Source: Actinomadura sp. CNU-125
Lineage (GTDB): Bacteria; Actinomycetota; Actinomycetes; Streptosporangiales; Streptosporangiaceae
Direction of reading: 5' to 3'
DNA length: 64,000 bases
Assembly: GCF_001942465.1 (NCBI RefSeq)
Contig: NZ_MKJY01000044.1
Coordinates: 1 to 64,000 of the forward strand
Made by a program: the position numbers and the translations under genes
Shown: positions 26,040 to 35,005 of the stretch, piece by piece
Layout of the letters: each line of letters starts with the position of its first letter
Numbering within the stretch: the first letter of the stretch is position 1
The notes under the pieces: generated by a model
Told to the model about the DNA's origin: nothing
The model's database searches: none
Seen by the model: only the letters and a program-made list of their open reading frames with translations

Positions 26040-26989
26040 ATGAACACCGCGACCAAGCTGGGGGCCTACGCTCTGGGCCTGGCCGCCGTCTTCGGCGCGC
26101 CCTCGGGGCCGGTAACGTCACCGGTCCCGTGGGCGCGGCCCCGGAGACGGAGAGCCACGGGCACGGCGGCGGGCACGCGGGCGGGACCGCCGCGAGTACG
26201 CAGGCTCCGGGCGGGCTCCAGGTTTCGGAGGACGGGTACACGCTGGCACCTCGGCGGTCGACCCTTGAGGCCGGGGAAAAGACGAACTTCTCCTTCACGA
26301 TCAACGGTCCGGACGGCAAGCCCGTCACCGGGTTCGAGCCGCTGCACGGCAAGCGGCTGCACCTGATCGTCGCGCGCCGGGACCTGTCGGGGTTCCAGCA
26401 TCTGCACCCGACGCTGGCGGGGGGCGTCTGGACCGTTCCGCTGACCCTGCCGGACGCGGGCGTCTACCGGTTCTTCACCGACTTCAAGCCGGTCGGTGCC
26501 GATCGCCAGTACACCTTGGGGACCGACATCAGCGTTCCCGGCGACCTGAAGCCGGTGCCGCTGCCCGAGCCGGAGCAGGTGGCGAAGGTGGACGGCTACG
26601 AGGTGCGGCTCGCGGGCACGCTCGTCCCGGGCGAGAGCAGCGAGCTGACGCTGAGCGTCGGCCGCAAGGACGGCGAGCCGGTCACCGACCTCCAGCCGTA
26701 CCTGGAGGCTTACGGGCACCTGGTCGCGCTCCGCGCGGGCGACCTCGCCTACCTGCACGTCCACCCGGACGGCGAGCCGGGCGACGGCGAGACGAAGCCG
26801 GGGCCGGGGATCACGTTCTTCGCCGAGGCCCCGAGCGCGGGCGCCTACCGGCTCTACCTGGACTTCAAGCACGGCGACGAGGTCAGGACGGCCGAGTTCA
26901 CCGTGTACGCGGGGCAGGGCGCGGTTCCAGCCGCGCCCGAGCCGCGCGAGAGCGAAACACCCGACGATGGCCACGGCCACACGCACTGA
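26040..26989 (+). CDS. His-rich envelope protein of the copper operon (frameshifted)
   Basis: About 316 residues. One N-terminal membrane helix or signal ([15 protein letters not shown]) is followed by a His-rich segment ([11 protein letters not shown]), two similar beta-rich halves ([25 protein letters not shown] and ..[21 protein letters not shown]), and a His-rich tail DDGHGHTH. The HLHP and HVHP motifs and His clusters suggest copper binding outside the membrane. Such proteins commonly sit between copZ and copA in actinomycetes. The start ATG 26040 and the main part are in different frames; one extra G in GGGG near 26105 gives [18 protein letters not shown] and repairs it. Biochemical role unknown. 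Confidence 0.72.
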
Positions 26990-27002
26990 CGAAGGAGGGG
27001 CG

Positions 27003-29300
27003 ATGACTACCGGTGCGGAATCCGGGCGGGTCGAGCTGGCGATCGGCGGGATGACGTGCGCCTCGTGCGCCGCCCGCATCGAGAAGAAGCTCAACCGGAT
27101 GGAAGGCGTGACCGCGACCGTCAACTACGCGACGGAGAAGGCGCGGGTCGAGTTCACCGGGGACGTGTCCCCGGACGACCTGATCGCAACGGTCGAGAAG
27201 ACGGGGTACACCGCCGAACTGCCGCCTCCGCCGGAGGCGGCGGCCGATGCGCCCGAGCCGGTCGACGAGCTGGCGCCGCTGCGGCAGCGGCTGCTCACCT
27301 CGGTGGTGCTCGCGGTGCCGGTGATCGCGATGGCGATGGTCCCGGCCCTGCAGTTCGAGTACTGGCAGTGGCTGTCGCTGACGCTGGCCGCGCCCGTCGT
27401 GGTGTACGCGGGGTGGCCGTTCCACCGGGCGGCGTGGACGAACCTGCGGCACGGCGCCGCGACGATGGACACGCTCGTCTCGATGGGGACGCTCGCCGCG
27501 TTCGCCTGGTCGCTGTGGGCGCTGTTCTTCGGGACGGCCGGCGAACCGGGCATCAAGCACGGTTTCGAGTTCTCGATGACCCGTACCGACGGCTCGATGA
27601 ACATCTACCTGGAGGCCGCGGCGGGCGTCATCGCGTTCATCCTCGCGGGCCGCTACTTCGAGGCGCGGTCCAAGCGGCGGGCGGGCTCGGCGCTGCGGGC
27701 GCTGCTGGAGCTCGGCGCGAAGGAGGTGTCGGTCGTCCGGGACGGCCGCGAGGAGCGGATCCCGGTCGAGAGCCTGCAGGTCGGAGACGTCTTCGTCGTC
27801 CGTCCCGGCGAGAAGATCGCCACCGACGGGACGGTCGAGGAGGGCTCGTCCGCGGTGGACGCGTCGCTGCTGACGGGCGAGTCGGTGCCGGTGGAGGTCG
27901 CCCCGGGCGACACGGTCGCGGGCGCGACGGTGAACGCGGGCGGACGGCTGCTGGTGCGGGCGACGCGGGTCGGTTCGGACACGCAGCTCGCGCAGATGGC
28001 GCGGCTCGTCGAGGACGCGCAGACCGGCAAGGCGCGGGTGCAGCGGCTCGCCGACCGGATCTCGGGGATCTTCGTGCCGGTGGTGATCGCGCTGGCCGTC
28101 GCGACGCTGGGCTTCTGGATCGGGACGGGCGCGGGTACGGCGGCCGCGTTCACCGCGGGGGTCGCGGTACTGATCATCGCCTGCCCGTGCGCGCTGGGCC
28201 TGGCCACCCCGACCGCCCTCATGGTCGGAACGGGCCGCGGCGCCCAGCTCGGGATCCTGATCAAGGGCCCGGAGGTGCTGGAGTCGACGCGGACGATCGA
28301 CACGGTCGTCCTCGACAAGACCGGCACGGTCACGACGGGGAAGATGGCGCTGGTGGACGTCGTCACGGCCGACGGCGTGGACGACCGGGAGGCGCTCCGG
28401 CTGGCGGGGGCGCTGGAGGACGCCTCGGAGCACCCGATCGCGCAGGCCATCGCGCGGGGCGCGCGGGAGCGGGCCGGTGAACTCGGGACGGTCGAGGACT
28501 TCGCGAACGTCGAGGGCCTGGGCGTCCAGGGCATGGTGGACGGGCACGGCGTGCTCGTCGGCCGTCCGCAGCTCCTCGCGGAGTGGTCGCAGAAGCTGAC
28601 GCCCGAGCTGGAGGCGGCGATGGCGGACGCGCAGGCGCTCGGCCGCACGGCGGTCGCGGTCGGCTGGGACGGTGCGGCGCGCGCGGTCCTGACCGTCGCG
28701 GACGAGGTGAAGCCGACGTCGGCGGAGGCGGTGCGGCGGCTGCGCGCGCTCGGGCTGCGGCCGGTGCTGCTGACCGGCGACAACGAGGCCGTCGCGCGGA
28801 CGGTCGCGGACACCGTCGGGATCGACGAGGTCATCGCGGACGTCCTGCCGAAGGACAAGGTCGACGTCGTCAAGCGGCTGCAGGACGAGGGCCGGACGGT
28901 CGCGATGGTCGGGGACGGCGTGAACGACGCGGCGGCGCTCGCCCAGGCCGACCTGGGGCTCGCGATGGGCACCGGCACGGACGCGGCGATCGAGGCGTCG
29001 GACCTGACGCTGGTGCGCGGCGACCTGCGGGCGGCGGCGGACGCGATCAGGCTGTCGCGGCGCACGCTCCGGACGATCAAGGGGAACCTGTTCTGGGCGT
29101 TCGCCTACAACGTGGCCGCGCTGCCGCTGGCGGCGGCGGGGCTGCTCAGCCCGATGATCGCGGGCGGGGCGATGGCGTTCTCCTCGGTGTTCGTGGTGAG
29201 CAACAGCCTGCGGCTGCGCGGGTTCAAGGCGCTCGCCGACGACGACGGGCCGGTTCCGGCGGCCGCGGCGCCGCAGCGTCCGAAGGTGCCGGCGGGCTGA
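27003..29300 (+). CDS. copA: copper-exporting P1B-type ATPase CopA
   Basis: 765 residues. One N-terminal HMA domain ([21 protein letters not shown]), about eight membrane helices, TGES in the actuator domain, the ion-binding [11 protein letters not shown] of helix 6, the phosphorylated Asp in DKTGTVT, the nucleotide-domain SEHPIAQA, and hinge [12 protein letters not shown]. The CPC motif indicates Cu(I) or Ag(I) export. ATG 27003 follows AAGGAGGGG. Completes the copZ operon; complete and undamaged. Confidence 0.95.
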   Translation: MTTGAESGRVELAIGGMTCASCAARIEKKLNRMEGVTATVNYATEKARVEFTGDVSPDDLIATVEKTGYTAELPPPPEAAADAPEPVDELAPLRQRLLTSVVLAVPVIAMAMVPALQFEYWQWLSLTLAAPVVVYAGWPFHRAAWTNLRHGAATMDTLVSMGTLAAFAWSLWALFFGTAGEPGIKHGFEFSMTRTDGSMNIYLEAAAGVIAFILAGRYFEARSKRRAGSALRALLELGAKEVSVVRDGREERIPVESLQVGDVFVVRPGEKIATDGTVEEGSSAVDASLLTGESVPVEVAPGDTVAGATVNAGGRLLVRATRVGSDTQLAQMARLVEDAQTGKARVQRLADRISGIFVPVVIALAVATLGFWIGTGAGTAAAFTAGVAVLIIACPCALGLATPTALMVGTGRGAQLGILIKGPEVLESTRTIDTVVLDKTGTVTTGKMALVDVVTADGVDDREALRLAGALEDASEHPIAQAIARGARERAGELGTVEDFANVEGLGVQGMVDGHGVLVGRPQLLAEWSQKLTPELEAAMADAQALGRTAVAVGWDGAARAVLTVADEVKPTSAEAVRRLRALGLRPVLLTGDNEAVARTVADTVGIDEVIADVLPKDKVDVVKRLQDEGRTVAMVGDGVNDAAALAQADLGLAMGTGTDAAIEASDLTLVRGDLRAAADAIRLSRRTLRTIKGNLFWAFAYNVAALPLAAAGLLSPMIAGGAMAFSSVFVVSNSLRLRGFKALADDDGPVPAAAAPQRPKVPAG

Positions 29301-29324
29301 TCGCCTCCGCGAGCGCGCGGTCCC

Positions 29325-29798
29325 TCATCGAGGGCCTCGCGCTCGCCGCGTCCACCGGGTGCGGAGCAGGTGGACGAGCGGGGCGAGCGCGGGGTCGGCG
29401 GCGGCCTCGTCGAGCGCCTCGGTGAGCTCCGCGTGGTAGGTCGGGGACGCCTTGTCCTGCACGGCCCGGCCCTCGCCGGTGATCTGCGTGTAGACGCCGC
29501 GGCGGTCGGCGGGGCAGTGGTCGCGCCTGGTCAGCCCGGCGTTCTCCAGCCGGGTGACGAGCCGGCTGACCGAGCTCTGGTTGAGGCCGATGAGGTCGGC
29601 CAGTTCCTGCATGCGCAGTTCGCCGTCGTCGGCGTCGACGAGCCGGCACAGCGCCCGGTACTCGGAGAGCCCGATGCCGTGCCGCCGCTGGAGCGCCTTG
29701 GCGATCCGCTGCTCGACGCGCCCGTGCAGGGTCACGATGCCGTCCCAGCGCAGGCCGTCCCAGCGCAGGCCGTCCCAGCGCAGGCCGTCCGTCCGCAT
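29325..29798 (-). CDS. MarR family regulator
   Basis: 157 residues from ATG 29798. Winged helix: GIGLSEYRALCRLVDADDGELRMQELADLIGLNQSSVSRLVTRLENAGLTRRDHCPADRRGVYTQIT in consecutive motifs, with the recognition helix QSSVSRLVTRLE. The first 20 residues are three copies of GLRWD, encoded by a 15-base tandem repeat. GTG 29735, just after the repeat, would give a start closer to normal MarR length (136 residues). Divergent from ridA and the old yellow enzyme, with a long palindrome between, so it most likely represses them and itself. Confidence 0.82.
   Translation of the reverse strand: MRTDGLRWDGLRWDGLRWDGIVTLHGRVEQRIAKALQRRHGIGLSEYRALCRLVDADDGELRMQELADLIGLNQSSVSRLVTRLENAGLTRRDHCPADRRGVYTQITGEGRAVQDKASPTYHAELTEALDEAAADPALAPLVHLLRTRWTRRARGPR
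29739..29790. repeat. 15-base tandem repeat, 3.5 copies
   Basis: GCCGTCCCAGCGCAG is repeated exactly at 29739, 29754 and 29769, with seven further bases at 29784. It lies in frame at the 5' end of the marR gene or in its leader, depending on the start used. Confidence 0.9.
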
Positions 29799-29821
29799 TC
29801 TCCGTCACCCCGGTTCCCGTC

Positions 29822-29884
29822 TTGACATCAGCGTACCGCCGTTGCAAATATGCATGCACCTACAAAACATGTAGGTGCATGCAT
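29822..29884 (+). promoter_or_regulatory. ridA promoter and MarR operator palindrome
   Basis: TTGACA (29822-29827) and CAAATA (29845-29850) are 17 bases apart. A perfect inverted repeat with 15-base arms, ATGCATGCACCTACA (29850-29864) and its complement (29870-29884), covers the expected start point. Unusual for its length and low GC. Confidence 0.8.
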
Positions 29885-29897
29885 CTAAGGAGCGGAC

Positions 29898-30281
29898 ATG
29901 ATCGAGCGCATCGCCACGACCCCCGACTGGTACGAGCCCTACAAGATCTCGCAGGCCATCAGGGCCGGCGGCGTCATCTACGTCTCCGGCCAGGCGGGCA
30001 TCGACGAGCAGGGCCGGACGGTCCCCGGCGGCTTCCTCGAACAGGGCAGGCAGGCGTTCCGGAACGTGCGGCGCGTGCTGAACGAGGCCGGAGCCGACCT
30101 CACCGACGTCGTCAAGATCGGCATCTTCGTGCGGGACATGGCCGCCGACCTGGACGACGTCATCAAGCTCCGCGAGGAGTTCCTCAGCGAGCCCTACCCC
30201 GCCGACACGCTCCTCGAAGTCTCCTCGCTCGCGCAGCCCGACTGGCGCATCGAGGTCGAAGCCACCGCCGTCGCCCGCTGA
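29898..30281 (+). CDS. RidA family protein
   Basis: 127-residue YjgF/YER057c/UK114 trimer protein. Recognisable are GGVIYVSGQAGIDEQG, FRNVRRVLNEAGADLTDVVKIGIFVRD, and EEFLSEPYPADTLLEVSSLAQPDWRIEVEATA. The Arg that binds the carboxylate in deaminating members (R in PxRT-like positions) is replaced here (PADTLLEV), so 2-aminoacrylate deaminase activity is doubtful. AAGGAG precedes ATG 29898. Co-directional with the old yellow enzyme gene 32 bases downstream and under the palindromic operator. Confidence 0.88.
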   Translation: MIERIATTPDWYEPYKISQAIRAGGVIYVSGQAGIDEQGRTVPGGFLEQGRQAFRNVRRVLNEAGADLTDVVKIGIFVRDMAADLDDVIKLREEFLSEPYPADTLLEVSSLAQPDWRIEVEATAVAR

Positions 30282-30313
30282 ACCCCGCCGCCGAAGAAGG
30301 AAGGGCAGACACC

Positions 30314-31404
30314 ATGAGCGACCTCCTGCGCCCCTACACCGGGCCGCACCTCGACCTCCCCAACCGGATCGCGATGGCGCCGATGACGCGCGGGCGGGCG
30401 GACGACGCGACGGGCGTCCCGGGCCCGCCGACCGCCCAGTACTACGCGCAACGGGCCGGGGCCGGGTTGATCGTCACCGAGGGGATCTACCCGAACCCGC
30501 TCGGCAAGGGCGGCCCCGGCGTCCCCGGCCTGGTGACGAACGCGCAGGTCGACGGCTGGCGCGCGGTGACCGGCGCCGTGCACGCGGCGGGCGGGCGGAT
30601 CTTCGCGCAGCTCTGGCACGTCGGGCGGATGACGCATCCCGTGACGCTCCCGGACGGTGCGACGCCCGTCGCGCCGTCGGCCGTCCGGATCGGATCGGCG
30701 CCGATCTTCACCCGGGACGGCCTCGTCCCGCACGTCGTCCCGCGCCCGCTGACGACCGCCGAGGCGGAGACGACGATCGCGGACTTCGCGAACGAGGCGC
30801 GGGCGGCGATCCGCGCGGGGTTCGACGGCGTCGAGGTCCACGGCGCGAACGGGTACCTGATCCAGCAGTTCCTCGCCGAGAACACGAACCGGCGCACCGA
30901 CCGGTTCGGAGGCTCGCGGTCCGGACGGCTCCGGTTCGCGCTCGACGCGTCGAGGCCGTCGCGGACGCGGTCGGGCCGGAGCGGGTCGGCCTGCGGATCT
31001 CACCCGGCAACCCGGAGAACGAGATCGCCGAGCAGGATCCGCGGGGTACGTACCGGGCGCTCGTGGCCGCCCTCGAACCGCGCGGCCTCGCCTACCTGCA
31101 CGTCATCGAGCGCGGGACGTACGGGGCGCTCGCCGACCTGCGGCCGCGCTGGTCGGGCACGCTGATCGGCAACTTCAACGGGCCCGAGCCGACGACGCGG
31201 CGGGCCGGGGAGGAGGCGGTCGCCGCCGGCCTGGCGGACGTCTTCTCGTTCGGCCGCCTGTTCATCGCCAACCCCGACCTCCCGCGGCGGTTCGCCGCGG
31301 ACGCGCCGCTGGCGACGCACGATCCCCGGCGGGTCTACGGCGGCGGCGCGGAGGGTTACACCGACTATCCGGCACTGGCCGGGGCGTCGGTTCCGGCGTA
31401 CTGA
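30314..31404 (+). CDS. old yellow enzyme family NADH:flavin oxidoreductase (frameshifted)
   Basis: About 363 residues. FMN-dependent ene-reductase: [47 protein letters not shown], the active-site [19 protein letters not shown] (His-Ala-Asn), and C-terminal GNFNGPEP and [13 protein letters not shown] for FMN binding. The frame changes near 30945; one missing base after ALDA restores [22 protein letters not shown]. Reduces activated double bonds using NAD(P)H. Its 3' end overlaps the convergent VOC gene by 40 bases. Cluster with RidA and MarR suggests a stress or electrophile response. Confidence 0.85.
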
Positions 31405-31802
31405 TCGGCGAACTCGCCGGTCGGGGCGATCGGCGTGATGACGTCGATCAGGACGCCGTCCGGGTCGGCGACGATGAAGTGGCGCTGGCCGAAGTCCTCG
31501 TCGCGCAGCGGCAGTTCGGGGGCGCGGCCGCCGCGGACGACGAGCCGGTCCCATTCGGCGTCGACGTCCTCGACCTCGAAGTTGAGCAGCAGTCCCCGGA
31601 CGGGCGCGCGGTACGCCGCGGGCAGCGTCGGGTGCGCGTGGTCGAGGAGCGCCAGTTCGTACGCGGGCGGGCCGGGCCGCCGCAGGCTGACGTACCAGTC
31701 CGCCTCGAAGGTCGGTTCGAACCCGAGCAGCCCGGTGTAGAAGTCGCGGGATTTCCCGATGTCGGAGCTGCAGATCACCGGATAGAAGCTGGTCAGCCGC
31801 AT
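31365..31802 (-). CDS. VOC (glyoxalase/bleomycin-resistance) family protein
   Basis: 145 residues with two beta-alpha-beta-beta-beta units: [38 protein letters not shown] and [38 protein letters not shown]. Acidic and His metal positions of the fold are only partly present, so the reaction (isomerase, dioxygenase or drug binding) is open. ATG 31802. Divergent from the TetR gene, with which it shares two operators; likely the repressed target. Confidence 0.82.
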   Translation of the reverse strand: MRLTSFYPVICSSDIGKSRDFYTGLLGFEPTFEADWYVSLRRPGPPAYELALLDHAHPTLPAAYRAPVRGLLLNFEVEDVDAEWDRLVVRGGRAPELPLRDEDFGQRHFIVADPDGVLIDVITPIAPTGEFADQYAGTDAPASAG

Positions 31803-31813
31803 GGCAACGTCCT

Positions 31814-31868
31814 TTCACATACCGACGGTATGTGAAGGTACGCTATTGACGTACCATCGGTATGTCAA
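31814..31868 (-). promoter_or_regulatory. VOC gene promoter and two TetR operators
   Basis: Dyad 1 is TTCACATACC-gac-GGTATGTGAA (31814-31836); dyad 2 is TTGACGTACC-atc-GGTATGTCAA (31846-31868, one mismatch). On the minus strand TTGACA (31868-31863) and TAGCGT (31845-31840) are 17 bases apart, so dyad 2 covers the -35 and spacer and dyad 1 the start point. Confidence 0.8.
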
Positions 31869-31880
31869 CGTGGGGGCGGA

Positions 31881-32474
31881 ATGGACGGCGGCGTACGGAG
31901 CAGGCAACGCGAGCAGACCCGGCGGACGCTGCTGCGCGAGAGCAGGCCGCTGTTCGCCGAGCGCGGCTACGGGGCGGTGGGGCTCGCGGAGATCGTGCGC
32001 GCCGCCGGGGTCACCAAGGGAGCGCTCTACCACCACTTCGAGGGGAAGGCCGACCTGTTCCGCGCGGTGCTGGCGGAGGTGCAGGGCGAGGTCGCGGCAC
32101 GGGTCGCCGCGACCGCCGACGCCGAGGACGATCCGTGGGCGCGGCTACTGGCCGGATGCAAGGCGTTCCTGACGGCGAGCACCGCGCCGGGCGTCCAGCG
32201 CATCATGCTGGTGGACGGCCCGGCGGTGCTCGGATGGAGCGAGTGGCGCGCGATGGACGAGGGGGCGTCGGCCCGGCACCTCGTCGACGCGCTGACCGAT
32301 CTCGTCGAGCGCGGCACGATCGCGCCGTGTCCGGTCGAGCCGCTCGCGCACCTGCTGTCCGGCGCGATGAACGAGGCGGCCCTGTGGCTGGCGGGATCCG
32401 CGCGGCCGGACCGCGACCTGGACGACGCGTGGGCCGCGCTCGCGCGGATGCTGGAGGCGTTCCGCGCCCGCTGA
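31881..32474 (+). CDS. TetR family repressor
   Basis: 197 residues. N-terminal DNA-binding domain QTRRTLLRESRPLFAERGYGAVGLAEIVRAAGVTKGALYHHFEGKADLFRAV split over helices 1-3, then a TetR_C-like ligand domain (LMLVDGPAVLGWSEWRAMDEG). ATG 31881 overlaps no other gene and lies 13 bases after operator 2. It should control itself and the divergent VOC gene. Ligand unknown. Confidence 0.88.
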   Translation: MDGGVRSRQREQTRRTLLRESRPLFAERGYGAVGLAEIVRAAGVTKGALYHHFEGKADLFRAVLAEVQGEVAARVAATADAEDDPWARLLAGCKAFLTASTAPGVQRIMLVDGPAVLGWSEWRAMDEGASARHLVDALTDLVERGTIAPCPVEPLAHLLSGAMNEAALWLAGSARPDRDLDDAWAALARMLEAFRAR

Positions 32475-32485
32475 CCGCCGTCCGA

Positions 32486-33094
32486 TCAGCGGGGGACGTC
32501 CCAGAAGGCCAGCTCGTGGCGCATGCCTTCGAGGAAGAAGCGTTCGGCGCGCTCGGGGTCGGCGCCGGACTCGTCGATCATCTGCGCGCAGCGGCGGGTG
32601 AGGGCGGCGAAGCCGGGGTCGGCGTAGGTGTCGACCCAGCGGCGGTAGCGGGGCTCGGCGGGCGGGTTCTCGGCGAGACGCAGGCCGAGGGTGGAATATC
32701 CCCACATGCAGGGATAGAGGGCGGCGAGGCCGTCGGTGTAGGAGGCGGCGCTCGCCAGCAGGAACTCGCTGTAGGCGGCGCAGGCCGGGCCCTTCTTCGC
32801 GCCGCCGAGGTCGGCGCCGAACTCGGCGGACAGCGAGCGGTGCAGCGACAGCTCTTCGTGGAAGGTGGAGTGCGCCAGGTCGACGAGGTCGCCGAGGTGC
32901 GCGTCCGGGGCCTGCCAGGCGAGGCGGGAGAAGACGCGTACGTAGTCGAGGAGGTAGAGGTAGTCCTGTTCGAGCCAGGAGCGGAACACCGCCTCGTCGA
33001 GGTCGCCGCGGGCGATTCCCGCCACGGTCGGGTGCCGGAGCTGCTCGTCGACCAGCGGACGGCCGAGTTCTTCCAGGTGCGCCGCAAGACTCAT
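32486..33094 (-). CDS. TenA/thiaminase II family protein
   Basis: 202-residue all-helical protein: HPTVAGIARGDLDEAVFRSWLEQDYLYLLDYVRVFSRL, DLAHSTFHEELSLHRSLSAEFG, and YPCMWGYSTLGLRLAE, PRYRRWVDTYADPGFAA. In the family the Glu of the C-terminal EGMRHELAFWD region and an active-site Asp hydrolyse damaged thiamine or aminopyrimidines to HMP; the reactive cysteine of classical TenA, at the AYSEFLL position, is not seen, as in TenA_E-type members. ATG 33094. Fits salvage with the CytX permease, although 16 kb away. Confidence 0.82.
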   Translation of the reverse strand: MSLAAHLEELGRPLVDEQLRHPTVAGIARGDLDEAVFRSWLEQDYLYLLDYVRVFSRLAWQAPDAHLGDLVDLAHSTFHEELSLHRSLSAEFGADLGGAKKGPACAAYSEFLLASAASYTDGLAALYPCMWGYSTLGLRLAENPPAEPRYRRWVDTYADPGFAALTRRCAQMIDESGADPERAERFFLEGMRHELAFWDVPR

Positions 33095-33120
33095 GCCCGA
33101 ATCGTCCCATGGACGGCATG

Positions 33121-33165
33121 GATCGGGGCCCCGCCGGACGGTGCGGTCCGGCCGGGGCCCCGATC
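33121..33165 (-). terminator. very stable hairpin upstream of tenA
   Basis: GATCGGGGCCCCG (33121-33133) pairs with its complement (33153-33165), with an inner CGGAC/GTCCG stem. It is terminator-like but lies 27 bases before the tenA start, where no protein gene ends; see the structured region beside it. Confidence 0.6.
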
Positions 33166-33170
33166 GAACA

Positions 33171-33273
33171 CCGATGTGTGGGGTCGCCTCTCGGCGAAAG
33201 GCACAACACGGCTCCAGCCGAACGGTATTCCGTGAAGGCAATAGGTGAGGCCCGGGGACACCAGGCACATCGG
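33171..33273. ncRNA. candidate structured RNA (strand undetermined)
   Basis: CCGATGTG (33171-33178) pairs with CACATCGG (33266-33273), closing a 103-base region that holds four small hairpins: CGCC-tctc-GGCG (33185), CGGC-tcca-GCCG (33209), ACGG-tatt-CCGT (33222) and GGTG..CACC (33244-33262). It matches no RNA class I recognise. Read leftwards it would be followed by the 33121-33165 terminator. The rest of 33095-33481 has no gene. Confidence 0.4.
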
Positions 33274-33288
33274 CTGCCTCGTATAACT

Positions 33289-33321
33289 GACGGGACCCCG
33301 GGGATTGTTCCCGGGCCCGTC
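33289..33321. terminator. hairpin on the right flank of the structured region
   Basis: GACGGG (33289-33294) pairs with CCCGTC (33316-33321), with an inner CCGGG/CCCGG stem. It could end a rightward transcript of the structured region. Confidence 0.4.
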
Positions 33322-33481
33322 CGGCGATCCGCGGATCCGCCTCGGGACCGCCTCCGGACCGCCCCGGGATTGGTCCACCTCGCGTCACACGGTTCCCCGC
33401 CGCCCCAAAGGCCGGTGGATGGCCCGAAACGGCCCCGGAAAATCCCCGAAGTCCCGCCTGCGCAGGCGAAATCCCTGCACA

Positions 33482-34149
33482 ATGCTGCGAGTGACAAGGA
33501 AGTCGCGGACGGTGCCCCCCGAGCGGGACGCCGAACTGAGCCGCGCCCTGCGGGGCGCGCAGGACGGCGACGAGCCGTCCTTCCGACTGCTGTACCGCGA
33601 CGTGCACCCCCGGCTGATCCGGTTCGCCGCCGCGCTCGTCGGCACGGACGCCGAGGACGTGACGTCGGAGGCGTGGCTGCAGATAGCCCGGGACCTGCCC
33701 GGCTTCCGCGGCGACCTGGACGGCTTCCGCGGCTGGACCGCGACGATCACCCGCTACCGGGCCCTGGACCATCTGCGCCGCACCTCCCGGCGGCCCGCCG
33801 CCGACCTGCCCGACGAGGCGCTCGCCGCGCTGGCGTCCGACGGCGACACCGAGGCGGACGCGCTGGACGGCATCGCCACCCGGGACGCGCTGCGGCTGAT
33901 CGCCGAACTGCCCCCCGACCAGGCCGAGGCGGTGCTGCTGCGGGTGGTGGTGGGGCTGGACGCCAAGACCGCCGGGAAGGTGGTCGGCAAGCGTCCCGGC
34001 GCGGTCCGGACGGCCGCGTACCGGGGGCTGCGGCGCTCGCCGACCGGCTCGCGGCGGACGCGTCCGCGGTGGGGCCGGAGCGGCCGGGCGCGCTTCCCCT
34101 GCTGCAGGGTGACAAAAGCGGCGGTACCGGCGCTGAAGGGGTGAGATGA
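33482..34149 (+). CDS. ECF-type RNA polymerase sigma factor (frameshifted)
   Basis: About 222 residues. Sigma region 2: FRLLYRDVHPRLIRFAAALVG, DAEDVTSEAWLQIARDLPGFRG, FRGWTATITRYRALDHLRR; region 4: IAELPPDQAEAVLLRVVVGLDAKTAGKVVGKRPGAVRTAAYRGL. The C-terminus is out of frame; one lost base near 34035 (GLRR then LADRLAADASAVG) restores it and moves the stop to 34147-34149, overlapping the next ATG (ATGA). ATG 33482 is chosen over GTG 33491. The coupled membrane protein downstream may be its regulator. Confidence 0.82.
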
Positions 34150-34882
34150 ACGACGACCGCGGGTCCGGGCGGCCGAACCGCCGGACCGCCGAACTGCTCC
34201 TGTCCGGTTCCGCCCCGGCCGGGCGGCACGCCGCACTGCGCGCACTGCTCGACGCGGCGCCCCGCCCGAGACCGGACGCGCCGCCCGCCCGGCCGGGGAG
34301 GACGCCGCCGCGGCGCGTTCGGCCGCCGCGGCGGCTGCCGCACCTGTCCGGCCGGTCGCCGCCCCCGCCCGTCCACGACGGTCCGTCTTGCGGCGGTTCG
34401 TCACGGTCAAGGCCGTGGTCGTGACCGTGTCCGTCGCCCTGTTCGGCGGCGTCGCGTACGCGACGATCACCGGGAACTTCCCCGGACACGACGAACAACG
34501 CGATACCGTCCCCCCGGCCGGCGCCCTCCATCACCGACCCGAATGCGCCCGGACGGCACGACCAGCCGGTCGCCCCGACCGCGCTGTCGAGCCCGAACAC
34601 GCGCTCGTCCGCCCCGGCGACCGAACCCGACCCGGTCACCGCGCCGGACCGCCCCGGACGGACGCCGGACGCGGGCGGTCGCCGAGCGCGAAGCCGCCGT
34701 CTCCCCCCTCCGCGACCACCGGGCCGCCCGAGCACGCGGTGAAGCCGTCCCCCGGACGCCCCAGCGACCTCCCCACGGGCCCGAACGAGAACGCGAACCC
34801 CCGGGCGGAAGAACGGGCGAACGGGCAGAAGACCCGCAACGGCCCGCTTCCCCGGAGCAACGGCGACAACCGGCGGGACTAG
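34146..34882 (+). CDS. single-pass membrane protein coupled to the sigma factor (frame disrupted)
   Basis: ATG 34146 overlaps the corrected sigma stop. The N-terminal part (RTAELLLSGSAPAGRHAALRALLDAA) looks like an anti-sigma-like helical region. After a lost base near 34258 comes an Ala-rich stretch, then a membrane helix (VLRRFVTVKAVVVTVSVALFGGVAYATITGNFPG). The extracytoplasmic part is Pro/Ser/Thr-rich and its frame between about 34490 and 34690 cannot be fixed; the last part ends NRRD at 34882. Such two-gene units usually pair an ECF sigma with a membrane anti-sigma factor, but no zinc-binding HxxxCxxC motif is seen, so the role is open. Confidence 0.5.
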
Positions 34883-35005
34883 GCGGCGAGGTCGCCGAAC
34901 CCGTGGTCGCGGGCCTGGAAGAAAAAAGTTCGGGCCGGGTGTCCATATGGTGAGGTCCCGTTCGTGGACAGGGCGTACGGCGAACACAACACGGGAGCGA
35001 ACACC

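Noticed and set aside
33091-33267. Possible 58-residue minus-strand protein starting MCLVSPGLTYC within the structured intergenic region
   Set aside because: It has a fair GAGG before the ATG, but it runs through two strong RNA hairpins and its C-terminal half looks like shadow sequence. The RNA structure explains the DNA better.
33170-33330. Resemblance to the 3' end of a ydaO (c-di-AMP) riboswitch (CCCGTCAG on the minus strand)
   Set aside because: Only a short string matches; the conserved CGAACCCG and 5' core elements are missing.
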